Below, piece by piece: positions 50,725 to 60,217 of a stretch of 64,000 bases of DNA. The position numbers and the translations under genes are program-made. Below the pieces are notes generated by a model. The model was not told the origin of the DNA. It worked only from the letters and a program-made list of their open reading frames with translations, and searched no databases. Source of the DNA: Acinetobacter bereziniae LMG 1003 = CIP 70.12 (lineage in GTDB: Bacteria; Pseudomonadota; Gammaproteobacteria; Pseudomonadales; Moraxellaceae); contig NZ_KB849756.1 of NCBI RefSeq assembly GCF_000368925.1, forward strand, positions 1,997,669-2,061,668, given 5' to 3'. How positions within the stretch are numbered: the first letter of the stretch is position 1; every line of letters begins with the position of its first letter.

Positions 50725-53415
50725 ATGATTCAACAAATTGACAGCGCTTTACGTGAAGATGTTCGGCTTTTAGGGAATCTCTTAGGAGAAACCCTAAAAA
50801 ATCATGAAGATCAAAACTTATTCAACTTGGTTGAGCAAATACGCACTTTATCTAAAGCGACTTTGGATGGTCAAACTGATGCTGAACAACAACTTGAATA
50901 CCTTTTCTTAAACTTAAAAGATCAGGAAATTTTGCCACTAACGCGCGCTTTTTCGTATTTTTTAAACTTTGCTAATATTGCAGAACAATATCATGTTGTT
51001 CGGCAAAGGCGGCAAAGTGAACTCAATGAACAAGCGCAATCGCCAAATCCACTGGTGCCATTATTTGAGAAGTTTAAACAACAACACATCACATCAACGC
51101 AATTATTCGAACAAATCTGTCAATTAAATATTGAATTGGTGTTAACGGCGCATCCGACAGAAGTCAGTCGCCGTACCTTGATTCAGAAATATGACAAAAT
51201 CAATGATTGCCTATCCAAGTTGGATCAACAACAACTCACAGCTCGTGAACATCACATGATCATGCAGGATCTCAGGCAGTTAATCTGTTCTGCTTGGGAA
51301 ACTGACGAAATTCGCCAAAATCGACCTACCCCTATTGATGAAGCAAAATGGGGCTTCACCACCATTGAACAAACCTTATGGAATGCTGTACCCAAATTTA
51401 TTCGTGAGTTAGACGATCTTGTTTTTAAGAATTGCGACCTACACCTACCATGCACTGTTTGTCCAATTCGCTTTGCCTCATGGATGGGGGGAGACAGAGA
51501 TGGCAATCCAAATGTGAACCATCAGATCACTCAAGAAGTGCTTTGGTTATCTCGTTGGCAAGCCGCTAGTCTCTATCTTAAAGATCTTGAGGATCTTCGC
51601 TGGGAACTCTCCCTTCAAGCCTGTTCACCAGAATTGAAAGAAGCTCTCGGTGATGCTCATCCTGAACCATATCGAGAGTATTTACGTCATATACGTGAAA
51701 AACTAAAAACAACACTGCATTGGTTAAGCCTGAAATTACAAGGGATTGAATGTGATGATCAATTAAACGCTGTCATTCAAGATAAAAATGAATTACTTGC
51801 ACCATTATTACTATGTCACCGCTCTCTCATGGTGTGTCATTTACCTGAGATTGCCAATGGTAAATTGCTAGATTTCATCTATCGCGTAAATTGTTTTGGT
51901 ATTGAGCTACTCAAACTCGATATTCGCCAAGAATCTGGTCGGCATCGTCAAGCCATTTCGGCAGTCACTGAATATTTAGGCTTGGGAAATTTTGAATCAT
52001 GGACAGAACAAGCGCGACAAAATTTCTTAATTCGAGAATTACAGAACAAACGTCCGTTGCTACCTAAATATTTAGACAGTTCACCCGATAGTCTAATCGA
52101 ACATCCTGATGTTAAAGAAGTATTCGCGACCATGCAGATGCTTGCTAGGCAACCTACTGAAAGCTTAGGTGCATATATTATTTCAATGACAGCACATCCA
52201 AGTGATGTATTGGCGGTACTTCTTTTACAGAAAGAAGCTGGCATTTTACAACCATTACGGGTTGTTCCTCTATTTGAAACCCTCAAAGACTTAGAGGGTG
52301 CAGCAAATACAATGGAAACCCTATTTCAAATAGATTGGTATAAGCAACATATCCAAGCTAAGCATGAAGTGATGATCGGCTACTCAGATTCTGCCAAAGA
52401 TGCAGGTTTTATGTCTGCAAATTGGGCTCAATATCGTGCCCAAGAACAACTGACCGAAATTGCCAAAACTCACGATATTCAACTCACCCTATTTCATGGG
52501 CGAGGAGGATCGATTAGCCGAGGCGGGGCACCTACTTTGCAAGCTTTATTTTCACAACCACCTGGTTCAATTTCTGGATCAATACGAGTAACCGAGCAAG
52601 GTGAAATGATTCGATTTAAATTTGGATTAGAGAGTATCGCTTTACAAAATCTTGAAATTTATACCGCAGCAGCTTTGGAAGCCACCCTACTGCCGCCACC
52701 GACTCCAAAACAGGAATGGCGAGATTTAATGCACCAAATGACAGATATCTCAGTAAACGCTTATCGTCGAACTGTGAGAGAAAATCCATATTTTGTGCAG
52801 TATCTAAGGTCGATTACGCCTGAACTCGAACTACAAATGCTTCCATTAGGTTCACGTCCAGCAAAACGCAAAACCAGTGGTGGCATTGAATCATTGCGTG
52901 CCATTCCGTGGGTATTTGCATGGACTCAAATTCGTCTAATGTTACCCGCATGGTTAGGTACAGGTGAAGCCCTCTATCAAATGTTAAAGGAGGGGAAGAA
53001 AACCTCAATCGATGAAATGCTGATTCAGTGGCCTTATTTCCAAACCTTGATCGATATGTTGGAAATGGTTCTTGCAAAAGCCGATCGTCATATTGCGCTG
53101 TATTATGAATCTCATTTAACAGATGATGAAAATTTAAAAAAATTAGGTCATCAATTACGCCTTCAGTTAGAACAATCGGTCGAAACACTCCTATTTATCA
53201 AGGGCGAAGCTAAATTACTGGGTAGTAATACTGTTCTTGACCAATCCATGCAAGTTCGTAACCCCTATCTACTGCCATTACACTTACTCCAAGCTGAATT
53301 AATGAAACGGCGACGTGATTACTTAGCCAATGATCATCAAGAAAATACTCCAGTCGATCAAGCTCTGATGGTGAGTATTGCAGGTATTGCTGCGGGATTA
53401 AGGAACACTGGATAA
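50725..53415 (+). CDS. ppc: Phosphoenolpyruvate carboxylase
   Basis: The enzyme converts PEP and bicarbonate to oxaloacetate. The 896-residue protein is complete: catalytic H143 in LTAHPTEVSRRTL, SWMGGDRDGNP, the second catalytic motif GYSDSAKDAGFMSANW, the glycine loop FHGRGGSISRGG, and the C-terminal anchor ending SIAGIAAGLRNTG. Its place between a sugar symporter and glycerate kinase, on the same strand with a 28-base gap, is unusual for this anaplerotic enzyme. It suggests a dedicated route from PEP into the TCA cycle for this pathway. Whether the chromosome holds a second ppc cannot be seen here. Confidence 0.95.
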   Translation: MIQQIDSALREDVRLLGNLLGETLKNHEDQNLFNLVEQIRTLSKATLDGQTDAEQQLEYLFLNLKDQEILPLTRAFSYFLNFANIAEQYHVVRQRRQSELNEQAQSPNPLVPLFEKFKQQHITSTQLFEQICQLNIELVLTAHPTEVSRRTLIQKYDKINDCLSKLDQQQLTAREHHMIMQDLRQLICSAWETDEIRQNRPTPIDEAKWGFTTIEQTLWNAVPKFIRELDDLVFKNCDLHLPCTVCPIRFASWMGGDRDGNPNVNHQITQEVLWLSRWQAASLYLKDLEDLRWELSLQACSPELKEALGDAHPEPYREYLRHIREKLKTTLHWLSLKLQGIECDDQLNAVIQDKNELLAPLLLCHRSLMVCHLPEIANGKLLDFIYRVNCFGIELLKLDIRQESGRHRQAISAVTEYLGLGNFESWTEQARQNFLIRELQNKRPLLPKYLDSSPDSLIEHPDVKEVFATMQMLARQPTESLGAYIISMTAHPSDVLAVLLLQKEAGILQPLRVVPLFETLKDLEGAANTMETLFQIDWYKQHIQAKHEVMIGYSDSAKDAGFMSANWAQYRAQEQLTEIAKTHDIQLTLFHGRGGSISRGGAPTLQALFSQPPGSISGSIRVTEQGEMIRFKFGLESIALQNLEIYTAAALEATLLPPPTPKQEWRDLMHQMTDISVNAYRRTVRENPYFVQYLRSITPELELQMLPLGSRPAKRKTSGGIESLRAIPWVFAWTQIRLMLPAWLGTGEALYQMLKEGKKTSIDEMLIQWPYFQTLIDMLEMVLAKADRHIALYYESHLTDDENLKKLGHQLRLQLEQSVETLLFIKGEAKLLGSNTVLDQSMQVRNPYLLPLHLLQAELMKRRRDYLANDHQENTPVDQALMVSIAGIAAGLRNTG

Positions 53416-53496
53416 ATATCGAACAATAAAATGCTTTAGATCAGTAATGCTTAAAAAGTCCGCCTATTCCTTCAAAAATTGGTTTTGAGAATATTT

Positions 53497-54639
53497 ATGA
53501 AAGTTATCATTGCTCCAGATTCGTTTAAAGATAGTTTGTCTGCACAGAGTGTCGCCAAAAGCATAGCACTCGGATGGCAAACCATATTCCCAGAAGCAGA
53601 AATTCTGATTTGCCCGATGGCAGATGGTGGTGAAGGTTCAATTGAGGCGGTCCTTGATATTTGTAAAGGGGAATGGCGAGAACAATCTGTCCAAGGTCCT
53701 TTAGGAAATCCTGTTCTTGCCCGATGGGGTTGGTTAAAAACTGAAAAAATTGCCTTGATTGAAATGGCACAAGCAAGTGGGATTCAATACCTTACACCTA
53801 CTCAACGTGATGCGTGTATCACCAGTACCTTTGGAACAGGTGAACTGATTGTTGCTGCACTTGATGTTGGTGCTAAAGAAATTATTTTAACCTTGGGTGG
53901 CAGTGCTACAAATGATGCTGGCACAGGGCTTTTATCCGCTTTAGGTGCGCGACTTTTAGATAAAAACCACCATCCCATTGCTGCTGGTGGTCTAGCACTT
54001 CAACACTTAGCAAAAATTGATTTAACTGACTTCGATCCGCGTATAGCAAAAACAAAATTTGTTTTAGCAGCAGATGTTACTAATCCACTTTGCGGTGAAA
54101 ATGGTGCATCTTATATTTTTGGACCACAAAAAGGAGCCACACCAGATCAAGTCTTGCAATTAGACCAAGCCCTTGCTCATTTTGCTGATCTTTCTGCGCT
54201 CTTATTAGGTCATGATAAACGCAATGAGCAAGGTTCGGGTGCAGCTGGAGGACTTGGCTTTGCTGCTAAAGCTTATTTAAATGCCGAGTTCAGATCTGGT
54301 GTTGAAGTCATTGCAGAACTCAATCATCTTTCCAGTAAAATCCAAGGTGCAGATTGGGTCATTACAGGGGAAGGAAAATTTGATGGACAAACATTAAATG
54401 GCAAAACGCCATTCGGTGTTGCCCAAATTGCTCAAGCAGCAAACGTACCTGTCATCGTGATTGCAGGGGCTTTGGGTGAAAATTATCAAACGCTTTATGA
54501 CTATGGTGTAAGTGCAGCATTTTCTTTAACCTCAGGACCGATGAATTTAAATGAGGCATGTATCAATGCAGCAGATTTAATCTATGAAAGAACAATTGAT
54601 ATTGCCCGTTTGATTAAAATGAGTGACATAAAAAAATAA
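53497..54639 (+). CDS. Glycerate 2-kinase (GarK/GlxK family)
   Basis: The 380-residue protein starts with the family motif MKVIIAPDSFKDSLSAQSVA, followed by PMADGGEGSIEAV and, later, LTLGGSATNDAGTGLLSALG and GEGKFDGQTLNGKTPFGVA. This is the GarK/GlxK type, which phosphorylates D-glycerate to 2-phosphoglycerate. It is the last gene of the operon, 81 bases behind ppc. Together the two would carry glycerate through 2-phosphoglycerate and PEP to oxaloacetate with enolase. The ATG at 53497 gives the usual N-terminus. Confidence 0.93.
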   Translation: MKVIIAPDSFKDSLSAQSVAKSIALGWQTIFPEAEILICPMADGGEGSIEAVLDICKGEWREQSVQGPLGNPVLARWGWLKTEKIALIEMAQASGIQYLTPTQRDACITSTFGTGELIVAALDVGAKEIILTLGGSATNDAGTGLLSALGARLLDKNHHPIAAGGLALQHLAKIDLTDFDPRIAKTKFVLAADVTNPLCGENGASYIFGPQKGATPDQVLQLDQALAHFADLSALLLGHDKRNEQGSGAAGGLGFAAKAYLNAEFRSGVEVIAELNHLSSKIQGADWVITGEGKFDGQTLNGKTPFGVAQIAQAANVPVIVIAGALGENYQTLYDYGVSAAFSLTSGPMNLNEACINAADLIYERTIDIARLIKMSDIKK

Positions 54640-54667
54640 TACATCTCAAATGTTATTGATTAAGCCA

Positions 54668-54699
54668 TCTGATGATTCTACAACTCTAAAATCATCAGA
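54668..54699. terminator. Hairpin between convergent glycerate kinase and AraC-type genes
   Basis: The ten-base perfect stem TCTGATGATT/AATCATCAGA has a 12-base loop. It lies five bases past the AraC-type stop on the minus strand and about 30 past the kinase stop on the plus strand. It has no clear U-tract, so it may be a weak bidirectional terminator. Confidence 0.5.
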
Positions 54700-54703
54700 A
54701 ATA

Positions 54704-55576
54704 TTATATAAATTGTTTATTATATTTCAATCTGTATTCGCGTGGAGATATTTTTTTAATACTCTTAAAATGCCGATTAAATAACGCCAAAGAAGAATAA
54801 CCCACATATTCTGCTATATTGGCTATTGCCATATTCCTCTCTAAAATTAACTCTGCTGCATGATTAATTCTTAAATTAATAATATATTCCATCGGTGATT
54901 TTTTTAAAATTTTCTTAAATGAGCGATAGAAAGTTGCCGGGCTCACAAAGCACATCTCAGCTAAATCCTCAATTGATATTTTTTTATGATAATTTTTATC
55001 AATGTAGTCCATTACTTCTATAAAATTTTGAATTTTCTTATTGTTCTCAGAACTTATATTTAATTTATTAACATGTGTGATAATCATTTTCTCATCTTGA
55101 GAAAGCGTCAAAAGAATCTTTAATAACAATGGTGTCCGTTCAGACCAACCCAGTGCTGGAATGTTATGAAAATGATCAATCACTTTATGCTTAACATCTT
55201 CACTAAAGATCACAACATTATTGGACAAGATAAGTAAGTTATTCAGAGATCGCATTTCTGGAAAAATATTGATAACATTTTGAATCCATTCAGTACTAAC
55301 CCAAATCACGAGAGCAATATAGGGCTGATTGGGGTTAAATTTTCCAAAAGATTGCCAAGTATGAGAAATGTTTGGACCAATCATGACCAGATCGTTTTCA
55401 TGGTAATTGCTAATATCGCTACCGATATATCGTTTACCATAGCTATTCACTGTCAATGTAAATTCAAACTCTGGATGGTGATGCCACTGAAAAGGTATTC
55501 CTTGCTCCATTCTTCGATTTAAAAATGACCAGGATGAATATGGTTTTACTATAACTTTCTCATATTCAGATCTCAT
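54704..55576 (-). CDS. AraC-family transcriptional regulator
   Basis: The 290-residue regulator has an N-terminal cupin-like sensing domain (GIPFQWHHHPEFEFTLTVN, then YHENDLVMIGPNISHTWQ). The C-terminal AraC domain has two helix-turn-helices, ISIEDLAEMCFVSPATFYRSF and IANIAEYVGYSSLALFNRHF. I chose the ATG at 55576, with GGGAG eight bases upstream, over an in-frame start 18 bases earlier. It diverges from the MFS/Gfo-Idh/GMC operon, 123 bases away, and is the obvious candidate activator of it. Sugar-responsive AraC proteins often have this architecture. Confidence 0.9.
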   Translation of the reverse strand: MRSEYEKVIVKPYSSWSFLNRRMEQGIPFQWHHHPEFEFTLTVNSYGKRYIGSDISNYHENDLVMIGPNISHTWQSFGKFNPNQPYIALVIWVSTEWIQNVINIFPEMRSLNNLLILSNNVVIFSEDVKHKVIDHFHNIPALGWSERTPLLLKILLTLSQDEKMIITHVNKLNISSENNKKIQNFIEVMDYIDKNYHKKISIEDLAEMCFVSPATFYRSFKKILKKSPMEYIINLRINHAAELILERNMAIANIAEYVGYSSLALFNRHFKSIKKISPREYRLKYNKQFI

Positions 55577-55699
55577 TATTATACTCCCTGACATATTGCA
55601 ACAATAGTATCATTTATTGATAAATTAATATCTATTCAACATTAATTAAAAAAGCCATGCTGATTATTATCATTTTTATATACCACGGAAAGGTATCAA

Positions 55700-56980
55700 A
55701 TGAAAAATCAAACGCTATTCAATAATCAAGAGCTCCGACAGAATTCACAAAATAATTATTCATTAAATATAATGGTTTTTGCTTTGTTTTTTCTATTCGG
55801 CAGTATTACCAGCCTGAACGATGTTTTAATTCCCAAACTCAAAGAAGTTTTTCAACTGAGCTACATGGAAGCTATGCTCGTTCAATCCGCTTTTTTCTTT
55901 GCTTACTTTGTTGCTTCTATTCCTGCAAGTCGATTGATTTATAAATTTGGATATGTTCGTTCTGCCATTATTGGACTTTTTGTTATGGCAATCGGATGTC
56001 TAGCCTTCATTCCTGCAACCAAGATTCATATGTTTGCAGCCTTTTTATCTGCCCTGTTTATTCTTGCAGTAGGTGTGACCATTATTCAAGTGGTGACCAA
56101 TCCCCTGCTCACTCAGTTGGGTAAAGCAGAAACAGTTTCAAGCCGCCTTACACTTGGACACGCTTTCAACTCATTGGGGACGACTATTGCACCTTACTTT
56201 GGTGCGATTATCATCTTAGGAAGCATTGCGACTGTCGATACCTCGCAATTGAGCAGTATCGAAATGACTGCATATCTGCAACAGGAGTCTTCTGTCATCA
56301 GTCATGCCTATACTGGTATTGCCATCGTCATCGCTATCTTTTGTATTTTACTGGCGCGCTTTCGAAATGATGGTCCTAAAAACCTAAGCTCGTCAGCTCA
56401 TATAAGTTTAAGCGCCTCACTCAGCTTACTAAAGTCCCCCAGATTTGCTTTAGGTTTTATTTGTCTTTTCTTATATGTCGGTGCTGAATTCACCATCGGC
56501 AGTGTTCTGGTGAACTACTTATCTCAAGCCGAGATTATGAATATCTCCGCTGAACATGCTGGCAAACTTGTTGCATTTTACTGGGGTGGTGCAATGATCG
56601 CTCGCTTCCTGTGTTCAGCACTAATGAAAATTATTACACCTGCCAAACTACTGGCATTGTTTTCCATCGCAGTCATGGCGCTTTTGTTCACCAGTAGTAC
56701 TTTACGAGGAAATATTGCAGGAATTGCGATCCTCGCTGTCGGTTTCTTTAACTCCATCATGTTTCCGACCATTTTCTCACTTGCCTCGAAACACTTAAAA
56801 GAAAGAGCAGCTGAAGGCTCTGGCATCTTATGTTGTGGCATTGTAGGTGGTGCAATTGTTCCTCCTCTAACAGGTTTAGTTGCAGATATCAGCTCATTGA
56901 GTACCAGTCTTTATGTACCGATCATTTGTTACCTCGGTATTTGGGTATTCAGCATATTTTGTTCTCAGCAAGGAGACTAA
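55700..56980 (+). CDS. Sugar MFS transporter (GluP/FucP family)
   Basis: The 426-residue carrier has 12 predicted helices. FFLFGSITSLNDVLIPKLKE is the glucose/galactose MFS form of the FucP signature, with the conserved Asn-Asp pair. IYKFGYVRSAIIGL lies in loop 2-3 and VVTNPLLTQLGKAETVSSRL in loop 4-5. It is a second sugar transporter within 6 kb of the FucP-type one but clearly distinct in sequence. It opens a three-gene unit: the next gene begins two bases after its stop. Confidence 0.88.
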   Translation: MKNQTLFNNQELRQNSQNNYSLNIMVFALFFLFGSITSLNDVLIPKLKEVFQLSYMEAMLVQSAFFFAYFVASIPASRLIYKFGYVRSAIIGLFVMAIGCLAFIPATKIHMFAAFLSALFILAVGVTIIQVVTNPLLTQLGKAETVSSRLTLGHAFNSLGTTIAPYFGAIIILGSIATVDTSQLSSIEMTAYLQQESSVISHAYTGIAIVIAIFCILLARFRNDGPKNLSSSAHISLSASLSLLKSPRFALGFICLFLYVGAEFTIGSVLVNYLSQAEIMNISAEHAGKLVAFYWGGAMIARFLCSALMKIITPAKLLALFSIAVMALLFTSSTLRGNIAGIAILAVGFFNSIMFPTIFSLASKHLKERAAEGSGILCCGIVGGAIVPPLTGLVADISSLSTSLYVPIICYLGIWVFSIFCSQQGD

Positions 56981-56982
56981 AC

Positions 56983-57990
56983 ATGAACTGGCTATTGGTG
57001 GGTGCAAGTAATGTTGCACAGGAATGGATTATTTTGGCGATCAGAGCAGTTGGTGATGAAGTGACTGGTATCGTCAGCAATGATTTGGTACGAGCTCAAG
57101 ACTTTGCCCGTAAACAAAATATTCAAAAATTTTCTCATGATTTAAAACACGCACTTTATGACAATGAGGTTGACGCTGTTTATATTTCGAGTGCAAATTC
57201 GCTTCATGCCGAACAAGCAATGATTGCTTTAAAAGCAAAAAAGCACGTGATGTGTGAAAAGCCGATGGCACTCAGTATCTCAGATGCCCAACAGATGATT
57301 GAACAGGCAAAAATCCATCAGGTGGTTTTAGCTGTCAATTATCATCTTCGAAATTCTGCTGTCATACAAAAAATACGTGAACTCATTGCAAACAATTGTA
57401 TTGGTGAAGTGCAGAACATTCGATTTTGTCATGCTGTCTCTCTGCCGAAGAATTTACAGAGCTGGCGTATCCACACACCTTCAGAAGGTGGCGTTATCCT
57501 TGATATTACTGTTCATGACATTGATACACTTCGCTTTTTACTTAACGATGAACCTATCAGCGTAAGTGCTATGGCTCAAACAGGAGTGCTTAGCCCGAAT
57601 AATGTGCCTGAAACTGTGATGGGTACAATTGAATTTGCGAAAGGTGCATTGGTCAGTTTTTATGATTCTTTTACCGCACAATATTTTCAAACCAGTATCG
57701 ATATCATTGGTACCAAAGGAAATTTACAGGCATCGAATACATTGACCCAACATGCTATTGGAGAATTACATCTTAACAATGATAAGGGTTGCCAACGTAT
57801 TCCAATTGAGCACCACAACTTATACGTCAGTTCTTTTCAACAGTTTAAAAATGCCATTCAAAATCGGGGGCGACCTGCTGCAACAGCCTATGATGGTTTA
57901 CGCTCTTTAGAAATTGCTTTAGCAATACAACAAGCCATTGAAAATAAAAAGCATATCTCGCTTAATTTAGGAGAATCACTATGTTTTTAA
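56983..57990 (+). CDS. Gfo/Idh/MocA-family NAD(P)-dependent oxidoreductase
   Basis: The 335-residue dehydrogenase has an N-terminal Rossmann fold (LLVGASNVAQEW) and the family EKP motif VMCEKPMALS with K93. The C-terminal DITVHDIDTLRFLL segment has the catalytic-region His/Asp. These enzymes oxidise or reduce hydroxyls of sugars, inositols and glycosides. The start at 56983 is well supported by AAGGAG eight bases upstream. Its last ten bases overlap the following GMC gene, so products are probably made together and may act on the same ring carbon. Confidence 0.9.
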   Translation: MNWLLVGASNVAQEWIILAIRAVGDEVTGIVSNDLVRAQDFARKQNIQKFSHDLKHALYDNEVDAVYISSANSLHAEQAMIALKAKKHVMCEKPMALSISDAQQMIEQAKIHQVVLAVNYHLRNSAVIQKIRELIANNCIGEVQNIRFCHAVSLPKNLQSWRIHTPSEGGVILDITVHDIDTLRFLLNDEPISVSAMAQTGVLSPNNVPETVMGTIEFAKGALVSFYDSFTAQYFQTSIDIIGTKGNLQASNTLTQHAIGELHLNNDKGCQRIPIEHHNLYVSSFQQFKNAIQNRGRPAATAYDGLRSLEIALAIQQAIENKKHISLNLGESLCF

Positions 57991-59492
57991 ATCATCAAAC
58001 AGATATTCTCATCATAGGGTCTGGTATCGGTGGCTCAACAATGGCAGCAGGTCTTGCCGCAAGTGGTCTGAATATACTTATTCTTGAATGCGGTATTCAA
58101 CTGCCCGATTCTCCAATCAATGAAGATCAAGATAAGATTTTTACAGAGCAATACTTTAAGCCTAATGAAGAATGGTTGGATAAAGATAAAAAACCTTTTA
58201 AACCAGGCAATTATTATTATGTGGGTGGCAACTCCAAATTCTTTGGTGCTGTTCTGGCAAGGTATCGTCAACAAGACTTCTTAGAAATGACACACCAAGG
58301 AGGAATCTCTCCAGCATGGCCATTTACCTATCAAACTTTAGAACCGTGGTATGCAAGGGCAGAAGTACTTTTTAAAGTTAGGGGCGATGAACATTTTGAT
58401 CCTACCGAACCTTACCATTCAACGTCTTATCCATTTAAAGCAATTGAAGATGAACCAGCAATTCGCGCAGTCAAAGACCAACTCAAGGCTCAAGGTCTTC
58501 ATCCTTATCCCTTACCTTTGGCAATCGATATTGAACAATGGAAACAAACTCGGAAAGTACCTTGGGATGCGCACCCTCATTTTTTTAACGGTAAAATTGA
58601 TGCAGAAACGGGACCACTGATTCAGGCAATTCAATACAACAATGTGAGATTGCAAACACAGAGCAAGGTGATTCAGTTAAAAACCTCTTCAACAACAAAC
58701 CATATTGAAGAAGTGATTTTTTCACACAATGGCAAGCTTGAATCCATTCGACCTAAACTGGTGGTGCTCTCAGCAGGTGCTATTCACTCAGCAGCACTAT
58801 TGCTTCGTTCAAAAAATCAAAGCAATCCAGAGGGTTTATCCAACAGTTCTACTATGGTTGGGCGTAACTTCATGAATCATAATTGTTCAGCAATTATCGG
58901 TTTTAATCATCGATATACCAATGATTCACTTTACTCAAAAACTTTTGGCATCAATGACTTTTATTTAAATGATGGTGTTAATGGTTTACCACTCGGCAAT
59001 ATTCAGCTTCTCGGCAAAGTTTCAGGCAAAATTCTGAAATCCAATATCCCATTTATACCCGCTTTTGCTTTGAATTATTTCAGCAAACATAGCATCGACT
59101 TTTATGCCATGAGTGAAGATTTGCCCTCCCCACATAATCGAGTTTTTGTTGAAAATGACAAAATTAATTTGGTATGGGAAAGAAATAATTGGAGTGCACA
59201 TCAGAAGTTAGTGCATAAATTTAGTGCAATTCTGAAAGATTGTGGCTTCTATTGGGTTCTTCAACAACCATTTGATAAAAGAACACCGTCGCATCAATGT
59301 GGCACTATTCGTATGGGGCTTGATCCTCGGACTTCACCCCTCAACAGTTTTTGCAGATCTTATGATCATGATAATTTATTTGTGGTTGATGCAAGCTTTT
59401 TTCCAAGCTCCGCAGCCGTAAATCCTGCGCTCACCATTGCTGCACAGGCATTAAGAGTTTCTGATCATATTCTGTCTGCATCCTATTTTTAA
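57981..59492 (+). CDS. GMC-type FAD-dependent oxidoreductase (second copy)
   Basis: The 503-residue flavoprotein has the FAD motif LIIGSGIGGSTMAAGLAAS near the N-terminus and VGGNSKFFGAVLARYRQQDF. SAGAIHSAALLLRS sits in the middle, and the C-terminal GMC_oxred_C region has SHQCGTIRMG and VDASFFPSSAAVNPALTIAA. It is far from the GMC protein at 46.6 kb and closer in form to gluconate-dehydrogenase or glycoside-oxidising GMC flavoproteins. No signal peptide or Tat motif is seen, so it is predicted to be cytoplasmic. Substrate is unknown. Confidence 0.87.
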   Translation: MFLNHQTDILIIGSGIGGSTMAAGLAASGLNILILECGIQLPDSPINEDQDKIFTEQYFKPNEEWLDKDKKPFKPGNYYYVGGNSKFFGAVLARYRQQDFLEMTHQGGISPAWPFTYQTLEPWYARAEVLFKVRGDEHFDPTEPYHSTSYPFKAIEDEPAIRAVKDQLKAQGLHPYPLPLAIDIEQWKQTRKVPWDAHPHFFNGKIDAETGPLIQAIQYNNVRLQTQSKVIQLKTSSTTNHIEEVIFSHNGKLESIRPKLVVLSAGAIHSAALLLRSKNQSNPEGLSNSSTMVGRNFMNHNCSAIIGFNHRYTNDSLYSKTFGINDFYLNDGVNGLPLGNIQLLGKVSGKILKSNIPFIPAFALNYFSKHSIDFYAMSEDLPSPHNRVFVENDKINLVWERNNWSAHQKLVHKFSAILKDCGFYWVLQQPFDKRTPSHQCGTIRMGLDPRTSPLNSFCRSYDHDNLFVVDASFFPSSAAVNPALTIAAQALRVSDHILSASYF

Positions 59493-59645
59493 CTCAGGTG
59501 ATCAAACACTATTTGTCATAAAAATATGAGTAAAATAGTTAAATACTGATTTCAGCAAATTCTAAAAATGTATTTAGGCTAAGCCTTGCCAGTGCAATAA
59601 AAGCACTCTTAGAATGAGCTAAATAATAGGTACGATATAATCAAG

Positions 59646-60155
59646 ATGCTAAATTTAACTTTACGCAACGAACAAGCAGATGATATTGAAAGTATTTTCA
59701 ATATTACACAACAAGCTTTTGAACATGCAGCACATACAGATCACACCGAACACTTCATCGTGAATGCACTCAGGGAAGCAAATCAATTAAGTATTTCGAT
59801 TGTTGCTGAATTTGAAGGCAAGATCATCGGGCACGTTGCGATTTCACCTGTGGTGATTTCCTCTGGCGAGCCAAACTGGTATGGCTTAGGTCCAGTTTCT
59901 GTTGTTCCAGCGTACCAACAACAAGGCGTGGGTAAGGCGTTAATACAAGAGTCCTTACAACAACTCAAACAACTTGGCGCTGCGGGATGTGTAGTCCTTG
60001 GCGATCCTGCTTACTACTCAAAATTTGGCTTTAAACCTTATACCCATTTGATCCTTGAAGGTGTCCCTGCTGAATACTTTCAAGCCCTTACCTTTACCCA
60101 AGATATTCCACAGGGGAAAGTCAACTATCATGCTGCATTTGGAGCAACCGCTTAA
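59646..60155 (+). CDS. GNAT-family N-acetyltransferase
   Basis: The 169-residue protein has a complete GNAT fold. Strand 4 and motif A read GLGPVSVVPAYQQQGVGKALIQESLQQL (about residues 80-107), with the Q-x-x-G-x-G loop for acetyl-CoA. Motif B contains VVLGDPAYYSKFGFKPY. This resembles the YhbS-type putative acetyltransferases. It ends at a shared terminator with the convergent TorF gene and starts about 150 bases after the catabolic unit, with which it has no obvious link. Confidence 0.85.
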   Translation: MLNLTLRNEQADDIESIFNITQQAFEHAAHTDHTEHFIVNALREANQLSISIVAEFEGKIIGHVAISPVVISSGEPNWYGLGPVSVVPAYQQQGVGKALIQESLQQLKQLGAAGCVVLGDPAYYSKFGFKPYTHLILEGVPAEYFQALTFTQDIPQGKVNYHAAFGATA

Positions 60156-60172
60156 CTTTGCTAACTGGATAC

Positions 60173-60204
60173 AAAAAAGGTGACTTAATAAAGTCACCTT
60201 TTTT
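60173..60204. terminator. Bidirectional terminator
   Basis: AAAAAAGGTGACTT pairs perfectly with AAGTCACCTTTTTT around a four-base AATA loop, with U-tracts in both directions. Confidence 0.93.
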
Positions 60205-60217
60205 ATTTTAATCATAC

